64,000 nt of DNA from Melieria omissa (lineage: Eukaryota > Arthropoda > Insecta > Diptera > Ulidiidae): contig OZ020268.1 of assembly GCA_963971225.1 (NCBI GenBank), forward strand, positions 113,986,830-114,050,829, in the 5' to 3' direction. Below the pieces are notes generated by a model, which ran no database searches, was not told the DNA's origin, and worked only from the letters and a program-made list of their open reading frames with translations. Below, piece after piece: positions 11,522 through 20,145 of the stretch. A program made the translations under genes and the position numbers. Positions within the stretch are counted from its first letter, which is position 1, and every line of letters begins with the position of its first letter.

Positions 11522-13753
11522 TTAGACTTGTTCGTCCCGAACAAGTACCGAGGCTCCGCCGGAGTAAGACGCCAGGCGCTCCAAATGGACTACTTTCAGC
11601 CTGGCGTTTCCGTTGCCGCAGCGTTGCACCCTGTACACCACGTCATTAATCCTGGTCACGACCTTGTACGGTCCTTCCCATGACGTTTGAAGCTGTGGAG
11701 ACAAACCTTTCCTCCGCTGCGGGTTGTAAAGCATTACCAAATTGCCTTCTTGGAACCCCTCTGGGTTAGCCCGTAGACCATAGCTCGCTGTCAACCTGCT
11801 TTCAACTGGTTGAGTGCGGCTCCGCGATCTTCTCCTCGGCCCTTTCGCAGCCGAACACCGATTACAGCCTCTGATCCACTCAGCGACAGACTCCTGGCAT
11901 CCTACCCAATAGAACCGCCTTCTTATCTCGGCGACAGTTTTTGCGATGCCTAGGTGCCCTCCACTGGAGTCGTTATGGTTTTCCTCGATGACATCGTCGA
12001 TCCGGCCTCTCGGGACCACTATTAGGGATTTTCTGGTCCTGCCATCCCTGCTCTCCCACTCGCGGTATAGGCAGCCATCCTGCAGACGTAGACTTTGCCA
12101 CTGTGCCCAGTAAGCCTTCGTGGTCGGGCTCTCATCAGCCATCTCCTGCCAGGCCGGCCGTAATCTCTGCGCTTTGCCTTCGATGATCTTCGCGAGATCG
12201 GTATCCTTGCGCTGGTCCTTCAGTAGCCTTTCCGCAAGCCAATCTTTCTCTTGCAGAACTCTTACCGACCGAACATCCACAATCTGTCCCTCGTTTTCGG
12301 CCTGCGAATTATGCCTGCGTTCGGTCTCGCACGAATGATGTGGCAGAGCGTCATCCCTTTTTGGCGACGTCTTTTGTCCGGAACGCTTTTCCCGCAGATG
12401 GCAGTCTCGTGATATGTGGCCTTGCTTGCCACATCGCCAGCAACTGACTCGAGATGATACTGCCCGCAGCCCCGCTGGTGCATCCGAGCTCACTGTCTGG
12501 CTTTGCGTGACACGTCCAGATTGGACTCCATGCATTTCCGCAGATGAATGTCGAAAACTTCCCCTCCAGGCCGCCTCATACGTCAATGCGCTTGTCACCG
12601 TCTCACGGAATGTCGGCTTGCCCATCATCAATGCACTGCGTCGTGTCTCCGGGTCATGAAGACCTTCAATAAACGCCTCAATCTTCATCCTCTCGAGATA
12701 ATCAGCGCCGAATTTTGGGTAGCACAACTGTACGAGCCGCTCAATGTCTGCTGCATACGTCTGCAGCGCCTCGTCTGCTCTTTGCCAGCGGTTCTTCAGC
12801 TCGCAATAATACAGCATTTTGTTGTGCTCGTCACTGTATCTGGCTGCCAGCGCCCTTATGACGGTTTCGTAATCACCTCTCAAACCTTCCGGAACAGTTT
12901 TTATTACCTCAGCCGCCGGACCTCTTAGAGCCAGTATCAGTCTCCGACCTTTCCTAACATCGGTCCACTGACTCTCCAAAGCAGCCATATCGAATTGTAG
13001 TTTGAATGTGTCGAACGACGTAGTACCATCATAAGTAGGCACTGCTATGGCAAAACTTTCCTCAACCGACTGCACTCTTGCTCGCAGCTGTACCTCTCTA
13101 AGCCGCTCCTCGATTTTCCTGTTTACCGAATCCTCCAGACTGTCAACTCGTTTGTCTAAATGTTCTACTCGCGTCTCCAGGTGCTCAACTTTCACATTAA
13201 TCCTGTCTGAAATCTCTTCCACTTTCTGCTCCAAGCGCTCAGAATTTTCCTGAAGCTTGCTGGACAACTCCCGATTCGCATTTTCAAATTTTTCCGCATT
13301 TTCCTGGAGTTTTGTTTCCATTCGCTCTGCTATTTGCGCTGAAAGTTCCTGATTCGTGGTTTCCAGTTTCGCTGCCATTTGCGCCGAAAGTTCCTGATTC
13401 GCGGTTTCCAGTTTCGTTGCCATCTGCGCCGACATTTCACGATTTTCACGATTGGAAGTCTCGAACATGCCTTTTATTGCACTCATTAGCTGGCTCATGT
13501 CTAATGCTTGTAGTGGTCCAGCCGGTGCAGCCGTACTTTGCATCGACGCAGCACCAGCAGGCGATTCCTCCACCTTGGCCGACGCCTCTTGTTCCTGCGT
13601 TCCGAACTCGTGTGCAGCCCAATCAATGCCTCTTGATTCACACGCCTCTCGCAAACGCAGCTGCAACTCCACCTTACCGCCAGCAGTCGGCAAATTCCAG
13701 GCAGCCAGCTCCTTCTTCAGCTGGTCAACCTTCAGCAGCTCCAGTTTAACCAT
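11522..13753 (-). CDS. Gag-integrase-ends fusion protein of the LTR retrotransposon (pol core deleted)
   Basis: A 743-residue open frame. Residues 6-40 resemble a SAP motif (LKVDQLKKEL, then Gly-Lys and a Leu/Arg helix). Residues 100-225 are a long coiled coil with near-repeats of KLETANQELSAQM. A Gag core follows (about 230-400) with a CCHC knuckle CWRCGKQGHISRDC at 438-451. From about 500 the sequence is typical of the Ty3/Gypsy pol C-terminus: the integrase H2C2 finger (H593, H600, C630, C633). It then jumps directly to the integrase C-terminal module with WEGPYKV (692-698). Missing are protease, reverse transcriptase, RNase H and the integrase DDE core. The frame stays open across both apparent junctions (about residues 455-500 and 638-660), so it could still make one protein. 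An assembly or chimera artefact is less likely because both LTRs and the primer site are in place. Confidence 0.88.
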   Translation of the reverse strand: MVKLELLKVDQLKKELAAWNLPTAGGKVELQLRLREACESRGIDWAAHEFGTQEQEASAKVEESPAGAASMQSTAAPAGPLQALDMSQLMSAIKGMFETSNRENREMSAQMATKLETANQELSAQMAAKLETTNQELSAQIAERMETKLQENAEKFENANRELSSKLQENSERLEQKVEEISDRINVKVEHLETRVEHLDKRVDSLEDSVNRKIEERLREVQLRARVQSVEESFAIAVPTYDGTTSFDTFKLQFDMAALESQWTDVRKGRRLILALRGPAAEVIKTVPEGLRGDYETVIRALAARYSDEHNKMLYYCELKNRWQRADEALQTYAADIERLVQLCYPKFGADYLERMKIEAFIEGLHDPETRRSALMMGKPTFRETVTSALTYEAAWRGSFRHSSAEMHGVQSGRVTQSQTVSSDAPAGLRAVSSRVSCWRCGKQGHISRDCHLREKRSGQKTSPKRDDALPHHSCETERRHNSQAENEGQIVDVRSVRVLQEKDWLAERLLKDQRKDTDLAKIIEGKAQRLRPAWQEMADESPTTKAYWAQWQSLRLQDGCLYREWESRDGRTRKSLIVVPRGRIDDVIEENHNDSSGGHLGIAKTVAEIRRRFYWVGCQESVAEWIRGCNRCSAAKGPRRRSRSRTQPVESRLTASYGLRANPEGFQEGNLVMLYNPQRRKGLSPQLQTSWEGPYKVVTRINDVVYRVQRCGNGNARLKVVHLERLASYSGGASVLVRDEQV

Positions 13754-13795
13754 GTTTCCGTTTTTATAATTTTATTTTACTTTCAGTAATACAAT

Positions 13796-13813
13796 CCCCA
13801 ATTTCTGACACCA
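13796..13813 (-). other. Primer-binding site, tRNA-Leu-like
   Basis: On the - strand, TGGTGTCAGAAATTGGGG lies two bases inside the 5' LTR. The first 11 bases complement the 3' end (TTCTGACACCA) that I recall for insect tRNA-Leu, so this is the likely minus-strand primer site. The tRNA identity is from general knowledge and was not checked. Confidence 0.6.
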
Positions 13814-13815
13814 AA

Positions 13816-14010
13816 TGTTACGAAATTCCACAGTTCGTTATCGACGGTTCGTTTTTGATTGTATTTGAAAATAAAACAACTTCAGTTATCCGGTGCAACG
13901 TAGTCAAAACTAACAATCGCTTTATTTACAAATTTGCACTTGTTCTACTTTACACTACTACTATTGCATGTTTCCCCATTGCTTGCTCAACCCCGACTCG
14001 ACCCCTTGCG
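13816..14010 (-). repeat. 5' LTR, R/U5-side piece
   Basis: These 195 bases match 11087-11281 without a visible difference. The piece ends in CTCGACCCCTTGCG (13997-14010), the first copy of the LINE's 14-bp target duplication. It contains AATAAA on the - strand at 13921-13926. Confidence 0.93.
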
Positions 14011-14318
14011 ATGATATTTAACGATGATATTTATTGCCCATTATTTCATTGGTACATAAGTAAGACTAAATCTAGTTAACATTAAGTACATTAATGATTT
14101 CCTAGCACATAAAATATTTATCTAGGAGTGTTTACATTCAAGTAGTGAAATATCACATTATGTTTGTTTATTTGAGATCTGTTACATTGTAGTATTTCCC
14201 TAAAAAGGGCATGTAAAAAAGGGAATCACATTTTCATTTTGTTTATATTAGCTTATTCTAACTTAAACTAAGTAACACTATATACACTATACACTTTGTA
14301 CACATGGAGGAGTACACA

Positions 14319-17288
14319 TCAGAATTGATGAGTACAGTAAATTGGATCATTGATATTAAATGTGCGGAATCGCCTGTGGTAGAACAAAAGCTTTTCCTGT
14401 CGGAAGACCTGATTGTTTCTTAACAAAATTCGCAGATGGATAGGTGATAGGAATTTATCTTGAAATGGGAAAGGTATATTTGGTTCCTTTAGTAGGTATT
14501 TTTTGACTAGATTATTGTCCAGTCTTCCTAAATTATCTAGGAATCTTACCGCTGCCTTTATTAAGTGACAGTCGATTCTTTCCGTTTTGCATTTTTTATA
14601 AAGTCTGTAGTTTGATATGCATTTGTATGTGCCATTGACCCAAGTTGTTGTGGTGCCGGAGCAGATGCGTAAAATCTTTCGTTCAAACGTGCGTAACCTT
14701 TCCATTTGGTGCGAAGATATATCAAACCATATGGGGAAGGCATACGTAAGAATTGGCCTAATGAGTTGTTTGTAGCAATTTAGTTTAATGCTCATTTTCA
14801 GGCTCTTAGCTCTCCTCAGTATCCCATAATAAGCATGGAAACAATTTTTGGCTTTAGAGAGAATGTAGTCCATGTGCCGGTAGAACTTGAAAGATTTGTG
14901 CAAAACGACACCTAAGTATTTAATTTGTTCCTTGTTGGCTATTCTAGATTGGTTGAACATAATGTTCGGAGAGAATTTTCTGGCATTGGGGTATAGGTAC
15001 TTTTTAACTCCTGTAAATAAGACGCATTCGCTTTTGGCAGTGTTCAGTTTTAGTTTCCACTTCTCAAAGTAAGGGGATAGCTCGGAGAGGTATTGATTAA
15101 TCTCTTTGTTCATTATTGAAATTCTAGGTTTGGATCCAAGAATAAGAATGTCGTCAGCGTATATGATAATTTGTTTATTGGATTCGGGTTCTGGGTTCTG
15201 TATGTCAGCTAGGTAGATGTTATATAGGATAGGGCCAAGAATGGATCCTTGGGGGACACCTGCCGCAATTGGTTTTATTATGGAATTTTCGTCCTTGTGG
15301 GTTACATAGAATGAGCGATCTGTTAAGTAGTTTAGGAGAAATCTACAGATGTGCTTGTCAAACTGGAAAGTGTTGTACATTTTGTATATAATTCCTTCAA
15401 TCCAAACTGTATCAAAAGCTTTTTCAAGATCTAATGCCACTGCAATGGTGGCTTGGCGTTTGTTTAAGTTAGTGGTAATGAAGTCAGAAAGCACGGTTAG
15501 GGCGTGGTTGGTAGAGTGAAGAGTTTTAAAACCAAATTGATTGTCTTTTAAGATCTTACTTTCCACGATATGCGTTTTAAGTTTTCCCAGAAGAATCCTC
15601 TCAAATAATTTACTAATATTAGATAACAGGGAAATTGGTCTGTAGTTATTGGCTAAATTCGGATCTGACTTTGGTTTTAAGACTGGGATAATTTTGGCAC
15701 ATTTCCATGATTCAGGAAAATAGCCAATGTTGTAGGACTGATTGAATAGAATTGCAAGGAAGTCGCAAAAGAAAGCAGAAGTTTTTCTTAGTAGAAAGTT
15801 CGGGATCCTATCGTCGCCATAACTTTTTTTATTGTTAGTGAAATAGATACCGAAGGCAATATCTTCTGACGTGGTGAGATGTGCGTAATTTTCTACGATG
15901 TCGGGAGCATGGTTTGTCAACTTATCAGATTCGCCGTCCGCAGTGATTTCATTATCAAAGGAAATGATTGGGACGTTGTTTCTTAAAACGGATATTGAGC
16001 TACGGACTAGATTATCATGAGGCTGGTTGGGCATATCTTGATCTCTTAAATGAACTTTCTCAAAACGATCAGCCAATACATTTATTTTGTGAAAATTTTC
16101 AGTGTGAGTGTTCCCATTGTCATCCACGATGGTGGGCAATTCGATTTTGCTGTTTGTTCCACTTAGGTTTTTGATTTTCCTATAGGTCTGATTATTCATT
16201 CTAATCTTTTTGAAGAAGTTGTCCCAGTATTTTTCTTCGTGTAGCTGAATTAGCTCCTGGACGATTTTTTCAATGTTGCGTATAATTGCTTTTAAGGTGT
16301 TTTTCCGGTCCGGATCAACGCATCTATATGCCGCTCTACGTAGCCTCTTTTTTTCCTGGATATAATGCAAGATATTTTGTGGGAGGTTAATTTGACCTTT
16401 TCTTTGAATTTTTACTTTGGGTACAGCAGCTTCGATAGCAGTTTGGAAAGATTGATTTATATAGGAAATACAGTTATCTATTTCAGTTATAGATGCTACT
16501 CTATTGTTGGGTAAGACATGGCTATTAAGGTTTTCATATAGTACGCTGTTGAACAACTTTATATTAATTTTATTCCAATCTAGAGTTGTTTCCGGTGACT
16601 TTCGTAGAAAATCACTGGTTACTATTAGAAGTTCAACTGCGTCATGATCGGAGTCAAAGTCAAAAGTTCTTAGGGTATTCAGGAAGTCTGTGTGGTAGTT
16701 AGTACAAATTGGTAAGGAGGTGATGAAAAGGTCTAAATATGAATTGTTCCTCGTTGGATTTTTAGTTGGATTGATTTGCATGGAGGGGGTTTTTAAAAGC
16801 CATTCAGATAAAATATTCCCATTTTTATTGCAGACCGTGTCTCCCCAATTGCGGTGTCTAGCGTTAAAATCTCCACCCAGGACTATTTGCTCTGTATTAG
16901 AGGAGCTGATTAAGGTGTTTAAATCAGATTCTGTAAGGGTGTTAGAAGGTTTGTTATAAGCTGAGATGAATGCTATTGTTGTGTTGTTGCTGAGATTAAT
17001 TGTGATGGTGGTATTTTCAATTACACAAGTGTTGCATGTGACTTTCTGATAAACGAAGGAGTCTTTGATACAGATTGCTGTACCACCACCTCTGCCAGAG
17101 GTACGATCATCCCTTATGAGTTCATAATTAGTGAACGACAGCTTGTGTCTGTGATTCAATTTATGCTCTGCAATTAAAACAATGTCTGGCTTATGATGTT
17201 TCAAAAACAGGTTGAAGGAGTGTCTCTTTCTCTTACTAACCAGTGAACAAACATTTATGAAGAAACATTTTAAATTCTTAGGTGTCAA
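14319..17288 (-). CDS. LINE ORF2: APE-type endonuclease and reverse transcriptase
   Basis: The product is 989 residues. The endonuclease occupies about 1-230, with N12, E41, GGDFNARH (138-145, D140 and N142) and SDHD (213-216), the metal-binding and catalytic residues of the APE family. The reverse transcriptase spans about 525-770 with NNYRPISLLS, the catalytic D620 in LDLEKAFD, GVPQGSILGPIL, and YADD at 710-713. A Cys/His-containing thumb region follows to the end, with no RNase H, as in the Jockey clade. The enzyme would nick target DNA and prime reverse transcription from the nick. No stop or frameshift is seen. The first 11 bases overlap the end of ORF1, so translation by reinitiation or coupling is likely. 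Confidence 0.95.
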   Translation of the reverse strand: MTPKNLKCFFINVCSLVSKRKRHSFNLFLKHHKPDIVLIAEHKLNHRHKLSFTNYELIRDDRTSGRGGGTAICIKDSFVYQKVTCNTCVIENTTITINLSNNTTIAFISAYNKPSNTLTESDLNTLISSSNTEQIVLGGDFNARHRNWGDTVCNKNGNILSEWLLKTPSMQINPTKNPTRNNSYLDLFITSLPICTNYHTDFLNTLRTFDFDSDHDAVELLIVTSDFLRKSPETTLDWNKINIKLFNSVLYENLNSHVLPNNRVASITEIDNCISYINQSFQTAIEAAVPKVKIQRKGQINLPQNILHYIQEKKRLRRAAYRCVDPDRKNTLKAIIRNIEKIVQELIQLHEEKYWDNFFKKIRMNNQTYRKIKNLSGTNSKIELPTIVDDNGNTHTENFHKINVLADRFEKVHLRDQDMPNQPHDNLVRSSISVLRNNVPIISFDNEITADGESDKLTNHAPDIVENYAHLTTSEDIAFGIYFTNNKKSYGDDRIPNFLLRKTSAFFCDFLAILFNQSYNIGYFPESWKCAKIIPVLKPKSDPNLANNYRPISLLSNISKLFERILLGKLKTHIVESKILKDNQFGFKTLHSTNHALTVLSDFITTNLNKRQATIAVALDLEKAFDTVWIEGIIYKMYNTFQFDKHICRFLLNYLTDRSFYVTHKDENSIIKPIAAGVPQGSILGPILYNIYLADIQNPEPESNKQIIIYADDILILGSKPRISIMNKEINQYLSELSPYFEKWKLKLNTAKSECVLFTGVKKYLYPNARKFSPNIMFNQSRIANKEQIKYLGVVLHKSFKFYRHMDYILSKAKNCFHAYYGILRRAKSLKMSIKLNCYKQLIRPILTYAFPIWFDISSHQMERLRTFERKILRICSGTTTTWVNGTYKCISNYRLYKKCKTERIDCHLIKAAVRFLDNLGRLDNNLVKKYLLKEPNIPFPFQDKFLSPIHLRILLRNNQVFRQEKLLFYHRRFRTFNINDPIYCTHQF

Positions 17289-18744
17289 TGCGAAGGTCTA
17301 TGAAAAGTTTAAATAGTGCCTTGGATTTGTCTTCGTCGTTGACGAGAGCGTTATAGTATGTGGAGAATTCCTTTACTTTATTAAGGCAAGTAAAGAAATC
17401 TCGCCCTAGCAACCTCTCGCAATCATTGCTGATCATGTTGAATGTTGAGTCTGTGCTTTGGGTGGTTCTAGCTTTGGGATAGTTTGTAGTATTAGCTTGA
17501 GTATTTGCTTTCAAGGCCTCAGAATAAGACTTGTTTGTCCTGGTTGTAGGGATATAAGCCAAAGGCGGAGGGGGTGGAGGTAGTGATGGCTTTTTTTGTT
17601 GGTTAAACTTACTTATTAGCTCTAATCTCTTGGGGCATATTTTGGCATTAGCCGTATGACCCTCTAAGTTGCAGTTGACACATTTTACTGGGAGACCTAA
17701 CCGCTTGTTTAATTTCCCAGTAAGAGGATCAACGACCGCAATTTCCTCAGTATTTAGCTCCTTTGGAGGCACTTTGCATTCTTTGGGACCGTGAGAGTCT
17801 AAACATTTCACGCATCTGTAAGGCATGTTGCAATTACTGGCAACGTGTCCAAACCTTTGGCAATTTTTGCACTGTATAGGGAAATTTGACTTATAATCCG
17901 CAAACTCAATTTTGCAATTGAGGATGTAATTTATTTTCCTAAATTCAGCAATATCCGACTCTTTGGATAGCTGTATGAGGAACTTATTACCGATTTTTTT
18001 AATTTTAAGTACATTTACATTTAGTTTTAAATCATTGATATAGTTAATAACTTCCTCTTCCTCATATGAGGATGGAAGTTTCTTGATGAGCAGAGTGTAT
18101 GGCTTTTCCTCTTGGGGAGTGAAAGTGTAAAATTTAATAGAGTTGTTTATCAGAAAATTCTTAGTTTTAGTGTAGTCCTCCAAAGTGTAGGTGCTAATGT
18201 GAACTACATTTTTATTGATTTGCTTACCAGCAAAGTTTTTATGTTTTAAAAAGATACCTAACTTAAAGTTAAGCATTTTTTGGTCTACATTGTAGCATAC
18301 TAAGATAGGTGGCGGCTTACTAGCTTCCTTCTTCGGGTTAGGGGTCTTCAATTTCGTTGCTGGCTTAACGGGCATTTTCGGTATTCGTCCTGCATCACTC
18401 GGTAGTGCCGGGAATTGGTCCATAGCAGCGTCGTTGTTAGTTAACATTTGGTTGTTGTTTTGCAAAATTTCTCGTTCTTGTTTGAGTAGTTTTATTTCCG
18501 CCTTCAGCGAGCTCATTTCCTTTGTGAGCTCTTTAATTTTGTCAATGAGTTTCGAGGTTTTGGTACTCGAACCATCGGAGGAGACGTCTTGTCTCTTACG
18601 TTTCTTTTTCACCTTTGCAGTGCCTTTGGTCTCGCAGTCACTTTCTAAGCTGAGGTCTTCATAGATGTTCATCGGATTGCTGTCATCCTTGAAACTCATT
18701 TTATTCTTTAGCCTTGAGCAGGCGCTTTGGTCCACAGACGGCAA
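17278..18744 (-). CDS. LINE ORF1: Gag-like RNA-binding protein with three zinc knuckles
   Basis: The frame gives 488 residues; Met16 (MSFKDDSNPMN) may be the real start. A Lys-rich patch lies at 44-52 and a short coiled coil at 65-100. A conserved RRM-like region follows (about 147-290), then three knuckles: CKNCQRFGHVASNC (292-305), C311-C323 and C355-C370. This arrangement, with the domain just before the knuckles, is typical of Jockey-clade ORF1 proteins, which bind the element's RNA and carry it to chromosomes. A Pro run (388-394) follows. The frame is intact. Confidence 0.93.
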   Translation of the reverse strand: MPSVDQSACSRLKNKMSFKDDSNPMNIYEDLSLESDCETKGTAKVKKKRKRQDVSSDGSSTKTSKLIDKIKELTKEMSSLKAEIKLLKQEREILQNNNQMLTNNDAAMDQFPALPSDAGRIPKMPVKPATKLKTPNPKKEASKPPPILVCYNVDQKMLNFKLGIFLKHKNFAGKQINKNVVHISTYTLEDYTKTKNFLINNSIKFYTFTPQEEKPYTLLIKKLPSSYEEEEVINYINDLKLNVNVLKIKKIGNKFLIQLSKESDIAEFRKINYILNCKIEFADYKSNFPIQCKNCQRFGHVASNCNMPYRCVKCLDSHGPKECKVPPKELNTEEIAVVDPLTGKLNKRLGLPVKCVNCNLEGHTANAKICPKRLELISKFNQQKKPSLPPPPPPLAYIPTTRTNKSYSEALKANTQANTTNYPKARTTQSTDSTFNMISNDCERLLGRDFFTCLNKVKEFSTYYNALVNDEDKSKALFKLFIDLRIDT

Positions 18745-18923
18745 AAGTTTGATGTTACTTATTTTTATTGTTTCTTTTTTTTCAAAATTGGTAGCACGAT
18801 CTTACGCAATCGCGCACGACCGAGTTTAAATAGCGAAAAGTCTTTTCTCAATCAATGACACTTCAATCAAAAAACGAACCGTCTCAATCGCGAATCACTG
18901 AATCACTGTCTCGACCCCTTGCG

Positions 18924-19152
18924 CTGCCACTGCTGCTTTTATACCAGCTTTCTTATCGCGCCGAAGTTTCTTGCACTTCTAATTGGAAAACGCTCGACTA
19001 TTCTCGCACAGCCCATTTCGAGAACCATCCTTGCCATATCGGACTATACCAAGCGAATTTATAACAGTTTTGCTGTACTTCACAGTGCATGCCTAAAAGT
19101 ATGCTTGGAAAACATTCCCGTACAGGGCGGCACAGAATTTCTCATCGTATCA
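18924..19152 (-). repeat. 5' LTR, U3-side piece
   Basis: These 229 bases match 11282-11510 without a visible difference and, with 13816-14010, complete the 424-bp LTR. The piece holds the LTR's TATA box (18936-18943 on the - strand), now only 13 bp from the LINE target duplication. Confidence 0.93.
18936..18943 (-). promoter_or_regulatory. TATA box of the interrupted 5' LTR
   Basis: The - strand TATAAAAG lies so that a start about 30 nt downstream would fall near 18912, at the junction with the LINE 5' end. The LTR promoter is thus placed to transcribe the LINE rather than the LTR element's own Gag. This is inferred from spacing. Confidence 0.55.
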
Positions 19153-19156
19153 ATAT

Positions 19157-20145
19157 TTTCACGTAGCAAGTTTCAAGGAAAAAAGATGTCAAATCATTAG
19201 TGGTCTTTCAACATGAATTTATTAAAATCTGTGGCATTTTGACAAAACAACCTAAGTCTATATTTCCAAATTTTTCAGGAGAGGGAAAATCAGTATAAGG
19301 TGCATAGCAAATCTCATACGAAACTCGAGAAAACTTGAAATGACATACGTCGTACCTCTATAACTAAGTGTCATAGAAGCAAACCAATTATACCAAAAGA
19401 AACGTCTTGAGATTGAATCTTCATGATTGAACAAAGGAAATTTGCGCTATCTTGAAATAAGTTGTTCTGTAAAAATGCCACAGAAATATACTTTTAGTTT
19501 GAATAAAGTTTTTATATATTCCTCGTATGGCAGCACTCCTCTTTCAGACTATCAACATTAAATTTGTCCAGCAACATGTTGATAAGACCTCTTTGACAAT
19601 TCATTTTGTTGCAGCTGATGACTCTTTCGTGGTTTCGTGACAGACGCAGTTTGAGAAAATTTACCAAGAAAGTGAAAAATACTAATAATTTCATACAAAT
19701 TACGGTGCCTGCCGTTATAATAAACGCTACGAGGACGGTAGAAGATGCAGCACAGACCGATGTTTAATTAAATTTACGAAATTGGAAATCTAGACAGGCG
19801 CTGTAGCTGTCGACGTTGGTACGAAACGAACACCATTGTTGGAGAAGAGCGAAGGGTAGAAAGTGCAGTATAAAAGGAAAGAGGAAGTGGCTGACCATAA
19901 CTAAATTTCAACAAAGAACAGTAAATAGTGCCACGAAAATAATTGCAAAAGATTTGATTTCAACAAAATCTTAAGCGTAGCAAACAACCTTCTGTGTTGG
20001 AGGCCAAGAAGTCCAACAGCGCCAGAAAGAACAAAATATATACAGCGGGTGAAGGGCTGCTTCGCTGCTCCGCCCCACTAAATATAGAAGTTTTCCATTT
20101 GACTAAAAAACTACGAACGCAATCACCGTGTCCGCCTACGAGAGC
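19157..20145. other. Upstream region of Syx7
   Basis: This is unique-looking sequence between the LTR element and the Syx7 start codon. It should contain the Syx7 promoter and 5' untranslated region. A possible TATA box is at 19870-19877, 276 bp before the ATG. I see no coding sequence in it. Confidence 0.45.
19870..19877 (+). promoter_or_regulatory. Possible TATA box of Syx7
   Basis: TATAAAAG lies 276 bp upstream of the start codon. A start about 30 nt on, near 19900, would give a 5' untranslated region of about 245 nt. The assignment is tentative because many fly housekeeping promoters lack TATA. Confidence 0.3.

Larger units (their letters stand above)
14011..18909 (-). mobile_element. 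Full-length Jockey-type LINE inserted in the LTR
   Basis: This 4,899-bp non-LTR retrotransposon lies on the - strand. It is flanked by perfect copies of CTCGACCCCTTGCG at 13997-14010 and 18910-18923. It has ORF1 (three CCHC knuckles) and ORF2 (endonuclease plus reverse transcriptase, no RNase H), overlapping by 11 bp. The 5' end (18909 downward) reads ACAGTGATTCAGTGATTC, a tandem octamer. GGTTC lies 27-31 nt after the first CAGT, which fits the internal Inr/DPE promoters of this clade. The 3' end is not poly(A): it consists of one and a half units of a 13-mer (ATGATATTTAACG on the + strand), with AATAAA just before it. Both ORFs are open, so the copy could be autonomous. Confidence 0.95.
11087..19152 (-). 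mobile_element. Ty3/Gypsy-type LTR retrotransposon, internally deleted, with a LINE nested in its 5' LTR
   Basis: The element reads on the - strand. Its 3' LTR is 11087-11510. Its 5' LTR is 13816-14010 plus 18924-19152, split by a LINE. The two LTRs are each 424 bp, start TG and end CA, and show no difference by eye. ATAT flanks the whole at 11083-11086 and 19153-19156 (4-bp target duplication). Without the LINE and its duplicated target the element is about 3.15 kb, short for the superfamily. The zinc knuckle, integrase H2C2 finger and GPY/F module place it in Ty3/Gypsy. There is no envelope-like frame. Identical LTRs imply a recent insertion. A copy lacking pol would need enzymes from a full-length relative. 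Confidence 0.93.

Noticed and set aside
13312..13769. Long + strand frames opposite the Gag coiled coil
   Set aside because: They mirror the repeated KLETANQELSAQM coding units on the other strand.
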